Assembly (NCBI RefSeq): GCF_022206305.1
Contig: NZ_JAKOIW010000014.1
Location: forward strand, 1 to 64,000
DNA: 64,000 bases
Direction of reading: 5' to 3'
From: Gordonia sp. 'Campus'
Lineage (GTDB): Bacteria > Actinomycetota > Actinomycetes > Mycobacteriales > Mycobacteriaceae
Shown here: positions 1-7,378 of the stretch, one piece after another
How the letters are laid out: each line of letters starts with the position of its first letter
Numbering within the stretch: the first letter of the stretch is position 1
The notes under the pieces: model-generated
The model's input: only the letters and a program-made list of their open reading frames with translations
What the model was told of the DNA's origin: nothing
Databases searched by the model: none
Translations under genes and position numbers: made by a program

Positions 1-202
1 CCTGGACGGCGGGGGTGAGGGCCGGCGTCGTCGTGGCCGTCTCGGCGGCCGGTTGCGGCGCGGAGATGGGCGTGGGTGCCATCGTGTGGCTCGAGAGCTC
101 GGCTCCCGCGGTGGCTGCGCCCGCCAGGACGCCTACCGGCAGGAGGGCTGTGGCCCACAGCGGTGTGCGGGACCTCTTCCGTGGCTTGGAGTGCTTACCC
201 AA
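1..202 (-). CDS. N-terminal fragment of a secreted protein
   Basis: Only the first 67 or so codons are inside the window; the gene runs off the left edge. The frame begins with a probable TTG at 202 (TTG GGT AAG CAC), about 10 nt after GAGG. The product starts basic (KHSKPRKRSR), followed by a hydrophobic stretch of roughly 18 residues and an Ala/Thr/Pro-rich tail, which together look like a Sec signal peptide followed by a low-complexity linker. Many actinobacterial cell-wall hydrolases and Rpf-like proteins begin this way, but no catalytic domain is visible, so the function is unknown. The TTG start is a judgement; no ATG or GTG is better placed in this frame. Confidence 0.5.
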   Translation of the reverse strand, partial: MGKHSKPRKRSRTPLWATALLPVGVLAGAATAGAELSSHTMAPTPISAPQPAAETATTTPALTPAVQ

Positions 203-432
203 AACTGATCGACCTCGCGTGTACATCTGGTGGTTCGTGCTTCTGGAACCGAGCCGACCGTACACGTTGCCGTGAGCAAAGCGTTACCTTCCTGTGACCG
301 TCGGTAGTCTGGACCGCTGATCGTTTCTGTGTTCACGCAGGTGAGGGTGAGCATCACCGCGCGATTGTGAGACGGCGCACAAGAGGTGTGAACCCTGGTG
401 TCGAACGGTAGGGGCCCGGTCGTCGGAATGCC

Positions 433-1743
433 TCAGTTGGGGCGCAGCATCGACAGGGTGCTGCCCTCGCTCACGACGATGTAGCCGTCGATCACCCGGA
501 CCAGACCGGGCGACGACAGCCCTCGCTCCCAGGCAACGGTGTTCTCCGGGGTGAGGGCGGTCAGCTGCCCCTGGTTGGAGACGATCATCGTGGTGCCCGA
601 CGACCCGATACATCGCGGGTTGGCGAGGATCGTCTGCTGCGGGCCCGGGGCCGCGCCGGTACCGATGTGATGTCCGTCGGCGAGCGCGTAGGTCGAGCGA
701 GAACCGTCGAGGCGGCCGAAGTTGACGAGCGACCCGCAGGTGATCGCGTTGGCCTTGGACAGCTCGCGGTCGCGGATCTGCCACAGCGCGTCCGGTCTCG
801 CGGGGTCGCGGACCTCGTACTGCCCTTCGGCGACGAAGACCCGGTTGGCCGCGTTGAGGACCGGCAGGGTCGACGGGCCCGGCAACACGCTCAGTCCCTC
901 GGCCGTCGCGACCGGTTCCGCATCGACCCGGCCGTTGATCGTCGCGTAGGTGACGACCTTTTCCTCGCCATACTTCTGATGATCGACGGTGACGCCGGAG
1001 GGGTAGAGCCTGATGGTGCACTGGTCGCATCCGATGCGGTCCTCGCCGTCGACGGGGTTGACCAGATGCTGACTGGCATCGGCGGTCTTGATGACGACGA
1101 TGTCGCCGGTCACCTCGACCGAGACGACCGGTGCGGCGAAGGTACGCGCCCACAGCGTGTTGCCGGCGGGGGTGTTGAGCGAGACCTGGTGACCGACGCG
1201 GTTGATCCGGAGGAAGTTGGTGCCGAGCCCCTCGACCGTCTTGGTGTCCATGTACTGCGAGGTCATCGTCGGCACGCCCTGGTCGTCGACGAGATAGAAG
1301 CCGTCGTCGAGCGGATCGCCGAGCTGTACCGCGCAGCCGACCTGCCCGGCCTCGTTGACGGCGCAGTCGCCCAGGCCCGCGTTGATCGGGTTGTCCCAGA
1401 GCAGCTTTCCGGAGCGCCGGTCGACCATCACATAGGAGCGTCCGAGCCCGGACGGATACGCGACGAGCCAGCCTTCCTCGGACGAGTCGGCGACCTCGAT
1501 GGTGGCCTCGCCGCGGTAACCGGGCAGGTCTTCCTGTCCGACGACGGTCCACCCCTCCGCCGGGGTGCGCTGGTAGTCACGCAGTTCCCCGTAGGCGTAC
1601 TCGGCGTCGTCGGCCTGCGTGCTGCCGGAGGCGAGCACCACTCCGCCGGTGACGACCATCGCGGCACACAGGACGAAGACGACCGTGCCGATGCCGAACG
1701 GCGAGCGCGCGAGAAGAGCCCGGACGCGGGAGCGAGACGACAT
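433..1743 (-). CDS. Membrane-anchored PQQ-like beta-propeller protein
   Basis: 436 residues from ATG 1743; a TTG two codons upstream (1749) is an alternative. One hydrophobic segment at about residues 17-38, after an Arg-rich N-terminus, should anchor the protein with most of it outside. The rest has repeated short strands with motifs such as VDRRSGKLLWDNP, typical of PQQ-like or WD-type propeller blades (outer membrane-type PQQ repeat superfamily). A CDQC pair near residue 250 could form a disulfide. No enzyme motif is seen, so a binding or scaffolding role is likely but unproven. It is divergent from the DUF1772 gene, and 118 bp separate the two starts. Confidence 0.7.
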   Translation of the reverse strand: MSSRSRVRALLARSPFGIGTVVFVLCAAMVVTGGVVLASGSTQADDAEYAYGELRDYQRTPAEGWTVVGQEDLPGYRGEATIEVADSSEEGWLVAYPSGLGRSYVMVDRRSGKLLWDNPINAGLGDCAVNEAGQVGCAVQLGDPLDDGFYLVDDQGVPTMTSQYMDTKTVEGLGTNFLRINRVGHQVSLNTPAGNTLWARTFAAPVVSVEVTGDIVVIKTADASQHLVNPVDGEDRIGCDQCTIRLYPSGVTVDHQKYGEEKVVTYATINGRVDAEPVATAEGLSVLPGPSTLPVLNAANRVFVAEGQYEVRDPARPDALWQIRDRELSKANAITCGSLVNFGRLDGSRSTYALADGHHIGTGAAPGPQQTILANPRCIGSSGTTMIVSNQGQLTALTPENTVAWERGLSSPGLVRVIDGYIVVSEGSTLSMLRPN

Positions 1744-1860
1744 GGACAAGAGTCAATCATGACCAGCGCCTGCGGTACCGGACCGGGAGCGGGACGACCG
1801 AGCAGGAAATTCACGCGTGCGGGCATGGTGTTCGGGCGCTGGAGACGGTGGACTGTCGAC

Positions 1861-2334
1861 ATGGAACTGCTGCGGGATGTGCTGGTGTCTCTCACGCTCG
1901 TCTGCACCGGGCTCAGCGCCGGTGTGCTGGCGGGCTTCGGCTACGCGGTCATCCCGGGTCTGAACCGGGCCGGGGCCGGTGTGGCGGTCACCGCGATGCA
2001 GCGGATGAACAGCGCGATACTCAATCCGCTGTTCGCGGTGATCTTCGCGGGCGGGGTGGTCTTCGGTTGTGCCGGTGCCTGGGCGGCGTGGGGTTCGGGA
2101 CTGCGGTGGTGGGTCGTGGCGGCGACCGTGCTGACGACCGTCGGCGTGGTGATCACCATGGCGGTCAACGTTCCGGCCAACAACCGTCTCGACGCTGCGG
2201 GCGAGGTCGGCGCCGACGACGCCGCGCGGGTGTGGTCGCAGTTCACCAAGGTCTGGGTGCCGTGGAACACCGTGCGGTCGGTCCTGACGACTGCCGCGGT
2301 GGTGGTGCTCGTCGTCGGGCTGCTGTCGGCTTGA
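1861..2334 (+). CDS. DUF1772-family membrane protein
   Basis: 157 residues with four hydrophobic segments (about residues 5-27, 53-75, 82-102 and 135-156). The conserved pattern of a small residue-rich first helix, then N-x-x-x-NP between helices, then the WSQFTKVWVPWNTVR stretch is characteristic of the DUF1772 (anthrone oxygenase-like) family. Family members are small integral membrane proteins, some implicated in polyketide oxidation, but most are uncharacterised. The open frame continues far upstream only because it lies antisense to the neighbouring gene. ATG 1861 gives a helix right at the N-terminus. An in-frame ATG at 1825 is possible. It ends 7 bp before the convergent VOC gene. Confidence 0.75.
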   Translation: MELLRDVLVSLTLVCTGLSAGVLAGFGYAVIPGLNRAGAGVAVTAMQRMNSAILNPLFAVIFAGGVVFGCAGAWAAWGSGLRWWVVAATVLTTVGVVITMAVNVPANNRLDAAGEVGADDAARVWSQFTKVWVPWNTVRSVLTTAAVVVLVVGLLSA

Positions 2335-2341
2335 CTGCTCC

Positions 2342-3676
2342 TCAGAACAGCTGACCGAGGTAGAACTCCGAGCCCTGGTCGTCGGTGCAGCGTGCGGAGA
2401 TGCCGTACGGAGCGGTCGTCGGCTCCTCGAGCACGGTGCCGCCCGCTGCGCGTACCCGATCGACGGTGGCGACCACGTCGGCGGTGACCCACATCGGCAC
2501 CGACACCGAGGCATCGGCTCCGCCGGCGACGCCGACCTGGGGGCGGCTGTCGTCGACCTCCCAGCCGTCGTCGATGCGTCCACCGTGAAACGACCACCCG
2601 AGCACGGCGCCGTAGAACTCGCGGAACCGGCCGCTGTCGGGGGTCAGCACCGTCAGGTACGTCATGGCGCCGGCGTCACGCGCATGTTGGTCCGGCCGGG
2701 TGTCGGACGGGCCCGCCTCGTACACCGCGAATCGGACCCCCTGGTCGTCGACGGCGTCGACGACGCGGTGTCCGTCGGGACTCGACCCGAACTCACCACT
2801 ACCACCGGCGGCGACGATGCGCTCGTGTGCGGCCTGCAGATCGTCGACCGCGTACGCGCAGAACATCGTCGGTGCGCCCTCGGTCTCGAAGATGCCGAGC
2901 CGGTGTCCGACATTCGTCACCCGGCGACCGTCGGCGTCGAACTCCCAGCCGAGGACGTCGCCGTAGAAACGTCGGGCCCGCGCGGCGTCGGGGACGTTGA
3001 GCGACATGAAGCCGATGTCCCCCTGGTGCACACGCTCAGGCAGCGGTGCCGTCGTCGGACCGCTCAGCATCCAGCGGTGCCCGAAGGGATCGACGATGAC
3101 GGCGGTCCGTGAGCCGTGTGCCTCGTACGGTTCGCGGGTCACCGCCGCGCCGGCCCGGGCCGCGGTCGCGACCGCGGCATCGGTGTCGTCGACGCCGAGC
3201 ATGAGGCTCACCGAGACGTGTCCGGGAGCGGGCGCGCGGAGTCCGAGGTCGACGAACTCGGCGGCGAGATAGATTGCCCCGCCGCCCACTTCGAGTTCGG
3301 CGTGGCCGATCGTCCCGTCTTCCATGACGACGGGCTCCCCGCGCAAGCGGGCGCCGAAGGCGTCGGTGTACCAGTCGATCGCCGCTTGTGGCTGCGCGAC
3401 GACGAGGTAGGGGAGTGCGCCGGGGCGTTCGACGGTGGCGGGTGCGGTTCCGGACACCGCGGAGGTCGCGGTGGGGGTCGGCTCGTCGAGCTGGGTCGCG
3501 GTGGACATGATGACTCCTTCGGGTAGTGACACGCCGCGTTCGAGACGGTCACGCAACGCGGCGGCGAAACCGCGGTCGGGCGCGACAGGGGCGTCGAAGC
3601 CGGGTGTCTCGGTGGCGCGCAGCGCGTGCAACGGATCCCGTGATGCGCCGACGTCGGTGCTGTTCCGGGTGTTCAT
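2342..3676 (-). CDS. Triple-domain VOC (glyoxalase/bleomycin-resistance-like) protein
   Basis: 444 residues. ATG 3676 follows a strong AGGAGGT and overlaps the sigma-factor stop as ATGA, so the two genes are translationally coupled. After a roughly 60-residue N-terminal segment with an Arg-rich helix (AAALRDRLERG) come three VOC modules: about 85-205 (PhnB-like, with DPFGHRW), about 215-330 (MSLNVPDAARARRFYGDVLG) and about 340-444 (YLTVLTPDSGRFREFYGAVLG). VOC modules pair to make metal-dependent active or binding sites, so three modules in one chain is uneven. The substrate cannot be told. Pairing with an ECF sigma factor suggests either a regulatory partner or a stress-response target. An internal ATG near residue 56 might also serve as a start. 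Confidence 0.8.
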   Translation of the reverse strand: MNTRNSTDVGASRDPLHALRATETPGFDAPVAPDRGFAAALRDRLERGVSLPEGVIMSTATQLDEPTPTATSAVSGTAPATVERPGALPYLVVAQPQAAIDWYTDAFGARLRGEPVVMEDGTIGHAELEVGGGAIYLAAEFVDLGLRAPAPGHVSVSLMLGVDDTDAAVATAARAGAAVTREPYEAHGSRTAVIVDPFGHRWMLSGPTTAPLPERVHQGDIGFMSLNVPDAARARRFYGDVLGWEFDADGRRVTNVGHRLGIFETEGAPTMFCAYAVDDLQAAHERIVAAGGSGEFGSSPDGHRVVDAVDDQGVRFAVYEAGPSDTRPDQHARDAGAMTYLTVLTPDSGRFREFYGAVLGWSFHGGRIDDGWEVDDSRPQVGVAGGADASVSVPMWVTADVVATVDRVRAAGGTVLEEPTTAPYGISARCTDDQGSEFYLGQLF

Positions 3677-4212
3677 GCGTGACCTCCTCTCCCGCTGGTC
3701 TGGGGTTGTGGTTCGGGATAGGCCGCGCGGAATGCGCGCTTGGCCCGCGTGAGCAGTGCCTCGGTGGCGCCGACCGTGCGACCGAGGATCTGCGCACAGT
3801 CGCCGACGGGAAGATCGTCGACGTAGCGCAGTGTCAGTACCGCGCGGTGGATCGGCGAGAGCTGGCCGAGGGTGTGATGGGCGACCATCCGGTCGAGTTC
3901 GGTGTCCCACGGGTCGGTGCCGTGGTCGGGCACGTCATCGACCGGTTCCGGGACGCGCTGGGCACGACGCCAGTGGTCGGCGAGTTTGTGCCGGGCGATC
4001 CCGATGAGCCATGGCGTCGTCGGCTCGGTGTCACGCCGGCGACGGACAGAGTCCATCGCCGCCAGAAACGTCTCCGACGTGACGTCCTCGGCGGTCCGGC
4101 GATCCGTACAGCGGCGGACCACGAACCCGTACACCTGGGGCAGTGCCTCGTCGTAGACCGCCAGCAATCCCTCTGGTCCCCGGGCCATCGAAACCGGTTG
4201 GTCGCTGCTCAC
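3673..4212 (-). CDS. ECF-type RNA polymerase sigma factor
   Basis: 179 residues from GTG 4212; ATG 4188 is an alternative, and an upstream extension to 4326 is unlikely. Region sigma-2 spans about residues 12-80 (YDEALPQVYGFVVRRC, DVTSETFLAAM, PWLIGIARHKLADHWRR). Region sigma-4 spans about 115-165 (LSPIHRAVLTLRYVDDLPVGDCAQILGRTVGATEALLTRAKRAF is the sigma-4 helix-turn-helix region). It lacks sigma-1 and sigma-3, as ECF factors do. No anti-sigma factor is adjacent. The coupled downstream gene encodes a triple-VOC protein instead, an arrangement found in several actinobacterial ECF loci. It lies downstream of betA, separated by 83 bp, with no obvious shared role. Confidence 0.88.
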   Translation of the reverse strand: MSSDQPVSMARGPEGLLAVYDEALPQVYGFVVRRCTDRRTAEDVTSETFLAAMDSVRRRRDTEPTTPWLIGIARHKLADHWRRAQRVPEPVDDVPDHGTDPWDTELDRMVAHHTLGQLSPIHRAVLTLRYVDDLPVGDCAQILGRTVGATEALLTRAKRAFRAAYPEPQPQTSGRGGHA

Positions 4213-4295
4213 ATCTCTATCGTCGTGTGCGGTCCGCGTAATCCGACGCCCAACGGCGAAGAATTCTCGCCGAAGTTCTCGACTCGTTCCGAGTG

Positions 4296-5867
4296 CTAGC
4301 GTTCGGCGGCGATGAGTTCGGCGCACCGCTCGCCGACGAGCATCACGGTGATGTTCGGGTTGACGGTCGTGTGTTCGGGGAAGACCGACGCATCAGCGAC
4401 CCGGAGTTTCGCAACGCCTTTGACGCGCAACTCGGGATCGAGCGGTGACATCTCGTCGTCGGGAGGGCCCATCCGCACGGTGCCCACCGGGTGGTAGACG
4501 GTGTTGTGCGTGCGCGTGATGTAGTCGGCCAGCTCGGCGTCGGAAGTGGCGTCCGGGCCCGGATACAGTTCCCGGGCGATCCATTCCGCGAGCGGTGCGG
4601 CGGCGGCGATTTCGCGTGCCCGGCGCAGGCCCGCGATCATGATCCGCATGTCGTATCCCTCGGCATCGGTGAAGTACCGCGGATCCACCCGTGGCTTGTC
4701 GCGGAAGTCGCGGGAGCGCAATCGGACCGTGCCGCGGGAGCGCGCGTGCGTCACGTTCGGCGTGAGACAGAAGGTGTTGTCGCTGGTCGGGTAACCCTGC
4801 CGGAGCGTGTGCATGTCGAATGGCACGCTGCCGTAATGCATCATGAGATCCGGACGGTCCAGGCCCCCGTCGATGGTGGTGAAGATCCCTGCCTCCCACC
4901 ACTGGGTGGATTGCCGTGTCATGGGCCGGGTGGTCTCGAAACCGATGACCCCCTCGGGGTGATCCTGCAGATGTTCGCCGACCCCGGGTGCATCCACCAG
5001 CACGTCGATCTCGTGCTCGCGCAGGTCGTCGGCCGGCCCGATCCCCGAGAGCATGAGCAACTTCGGGGAATCGATGGCCCCGGCCGAGACGATCACCTCC
5101 CGCGTGGCACCGATCCTCGTGGTCCGTCCGAACGCGTTGTCGGTGATGTCCACGCCGACCGCGCGGAGTTCCCCGTCGACCTTCTCCACGGCCACTCGCT
5201 TGGCCCACGAACCCGTGCGGACCGTCAGATTGGGCCGATCGAGGTGGGGGTGCAGGTAGCTGACCGACGACGACGCCCGGATGCCGTCGGGCCGCCGGTT
5301 GATCTGAAAGAAGTTCGCGCCGTTGACAACCGTCGTCCCGTTGTTGAACTCGGCCCGCGGGATGCCGACCGCTTCGCAGGCGTCGAGGAGCGCGACGCCG
5401 CAGGGGTCGTCCGGGGGCACCGTCATGATGTGGACGGGTCCGCTGCGACCATGGTGTTCGCCCGGGGCGTCATTCGTCTCGATCCGGGGGTAGAGGCGAT
5501 ACAGTTCCTCGGAACCCCAACCGGCACAACCGAAATTGCGCTCCCAGGCGTCGAGGTCTTCGCGGGGAGCCCAGAACGCGATACAACTGTTGTGCGAACT
5601 GCACCCGCCCAGGACCTTGGCGCGTGCATGCCGCATGAAGTCGTTGCCGTTCTCCTGCGGCTCGATGGGATAGTCCCAGTCGTAACCGGATTCGAGCAGT
5701 TCCATCCAGCGGTCGAGTCGCAGGATCGCGTCGTCGCCGACATCCGACGGCCCCGCCTCCAGCAGGCACACCGTCACCGAGGCGTCCTCGGAGAGGCGTG
5801 ATGCCACCGCCGCTCCGGCCGAACCCCCGCCGACCACCACGTAGTCGTAGGTTTCGGTGGCACTCAT
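4296..5867 (-). CDS. betA: Choline dehydrogenase (GMC oxidoreductase)
   Basis: 523 residues. ATG 5867 overlaps the betB stop (ATGA). An N-terminal FAD-binding dinucleotide fold is clear (VVVGGGSAGAAVASRL, residues 10-25). A second GMC signature lies in the middle (GAIDSPKLLMLSGIGP), and the C-terminal catalytic His is in HPVGTVRMG (about residue 459), with NPN near 503. Family knowledge: GMC choline dehydrogenases oxidise choline to betaine aldehyde, feeding electrons to FAD and the respiratory chain. Placement after a BCCT transporter and a betaine-aldehyde dehydrogenase makes choline the likely substrate, although GMC enzymes for other alcohols look similar. Confidence 0.88.
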   Translation of the reverse strand: MSATETYDYVVVGGGSAGAAVASRLSEDASVTVCLLEAGPSDVGDDAILRLDRWMELLESGYDWDYPIEPQENGNDFMRHARAKVLGGCSSHNSCIAFWAPREDLDAWERNFGCAGWGSEELYRLYPRIETNDAPGEHHGRSGPVHIMTVPPDDPCGVALLDACEAVGIPRAEFNNGTTVVNGANFFQINRRPDGIRASSSVSYLHPHLDRPNLTVRTGSWAKRVAVEKVDGELRAVGVDITDNAFGRTTRIGATREVIVSAGAIDSPKLLMLSGIGPADDLREHEIDVLVDAPGVGEHLQDHPEGVIGFETTRPMTRQSTQWWEAGIFTTIDGGLDRPDLMMHYGSVPFDMHTLRQGYPTSDNTFCLTPNVTHARSRGTVRLRSRDFRDKPRVDPRYFTDAEGYDMRIMIAGLRRAREIAAAAPLAEWIARELYPGPDATSDAELADYITRTHNTVYHPVGTVRMGPPDDEMSPLDPELRVKGVAKLRVADASVFPEHTTVNPNITVMLVGERCAELIAAER

Positions 5868-7378
5868 CGCTGATCCTCCCGGTTGCCGAACCAGCCGGTC
5901 ACGCCCGGCCGGAGGTTCTCGTACACGTGCTTGGCCTCGCGGTACTCGGCCAGGCCGGATGGGCCCAGCTCGCGGCCGAAGCCCGACTGGCCGTACCCGC
6001 CCCACTCGGCCTCGGGCAGGTACGGGCCGAAGTCGTTGACCCACACGGTGCCTGCCCGGATGCGCCCGGCGATGCGGCGGGCGCGAGCGGCGTCGGCCGA
6101 CCACACCGCACCCGCCAGGCCGTAGACGGTGTCGTTGGCGAGGGTCACCGCCTCGTCGTCGGTGGTGAAGGTCTCGACGGTGACCGTGGGCCCGAACGCC
6201 TCGTCGTGCACACAGGCCATCGACCGGTCGGCGCGGTCGATGACGGTGGGCAGATAGAACCAGCCGTCGTCGAGGCTGCCCGACCCGTGGTCGCCGGTCG
6301 CGAACGCGCCGCCGGTCGCGATGACCGCCCCGTCGGAGCGTGCCTGCTCCACATACGCGTGCACCTTGTCGCGGTGCGTGGCCGAGATGAGAGGCCCGGT
6401 CTCGGTTCCCTCGGCGTAGGGGAGGCCGAGGCGGATCTGCCCGGCGCGACGGACCAGTTCGCTGACGAACCGGTCGTGCGCCGACTCCTCGATGATGAGC
6501 CGCGCGCCGGCCGAACAGACCTGCCCGGAATGCAGGAAGGCCGCGTTCAGGGCGTTGTCGACGGCCGCCGCGAGCAGGTCATCGGTGGCGCATGCATCCG
6601 CGAACACCACGTTCGGGTTCTTGCCACCGAGTTCGAGGGCGACCTTCTTGACCGTCGCGGCAGCCTCCCGGGCGATGATCCGTCCGGTCACCAGGCCGCC
6701 CGTGAACGAGACCAGGTCGACGTCAGGATGCGACGACAGCGGGGCCCCGGCGTCGGTGCCCGCGCCGAGGACGAGGTTGGCGACGCCCGCGGGCAGTTCG
6801 AGGTCGTGCAGAACCTCCATCAACAGGATCGACGTGTGCGGGGTCAGCTCGGCGGGTTTGAGGACGAAGGTGTTGCCCGCGGCGAGAGCCGGCGCGACCT
6901 TCCACGCCGCCTGCAGCAGTGGGTAATTCCACGGCGTGATCAGTCCACACACGCCGACGGGTTCGTAGACGATCCGCGAGTCGGCGTCCGGCGACCCGGT
7001 GTCGACGACGCGCCCGGCGTCGGCGGCGGCGAGTTTGCCGAAGTAGCGAAAGCAGTTCGCGATGTCGGTCATGTCGATGTCGGACTCGTACGGCCGCTTG
7101 CCGGTGTCGAGGGTCTCGGCGCGGACGAACTCGTCTCGGCGCGCCTCGATCCGATCGGCGACACGCAGCAGTAGGTCGCCGCGCTGGGCGGCCGGTGTCT
7201 CACTCCACCGGCCTGAGTCGAAGGCCCGGCGCGCGGCGGCGATGGCGGCCTCGGTGTCGGCGGCGCCCGCCTCGGCCACCGTGCCCACCACCGAATTGTC
7301 CGCCGGACAATGGATGTCGCGTGTGCCGCCCTCGATTGCCGAACACCACCGGCCGTCGATGTAGAGGGTGTCGCTCAT
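5864..7378 (-). CDS. betB: Betaine-aldehyde dehydrogenase
   Basis: 504 residues, normal for an aldehyde dehydrogenase. Asn151 (TPWNYPL), Glu249 (LELGGKNPN) and catalytic Cys288 (SGQVCSAG) are all present. The enzyme would oxidise betaine aldehyde to glycine betaine with NAD(P)+, the second step of osmoprotectant synthesis. ATG 7378 follows AAGGAG by about 9 nt and overlaps the betT stop (ATGA). Its own stop overlaps the betA start, so betT-betB-betA should be one coupled transcript. The substrate is inferred mainly from this operon. Confidence 0.9.
   Translation of the reverse strand: MSDTLYIDGRWCSAIEGGTRDIHCPADNSVVGTVAEAGAADTEAAIAAARRAFDSGRWSETPAAQRGDLLLRVADRIEARRDEFVRAETLDTGKRPYESDIDMTDIANCFRYFGKLAAADAGRVVDTGSPDADSRIVYEPVGVCGLITPWNYPLLQAAWKVAPALAAGNTFVLKPAELTPHTSILLMEVLHDLELPAGVANLVLGAGTDAGAPLSSHPDVDLVSFTGGLVTGRIIAREAAATVKKVALELGGKNPNVVFADACATDDLLAAAVDNALNAAFLHSGQVCSAGARLIIEESAHDRFVSELVRRAGQIRLGLPYAEGTETGPLISATHRDKVHAYVEQARSDGAVIATGGAFATGDHGSGSLDDGWFYLPTVIDRADRSMACVHDEAFGPTVTVETFTTDDEAVTLANDTVYGLAGAVWSADAARARRIAGRIRAGTVWVNDFGPYLPEAEWGGYGQSGFGRELGPSGLAEYREAKHVYENLRPGVTGWFGNREDQR

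Noticed and set aside
203-432. Riboswitch in the leader of the truncated secreted protein (c-di-AMP type occurs before some cell-wall hydrolases)
   Set aside because: I could not find the conserved core or a convincing set of paired stems.
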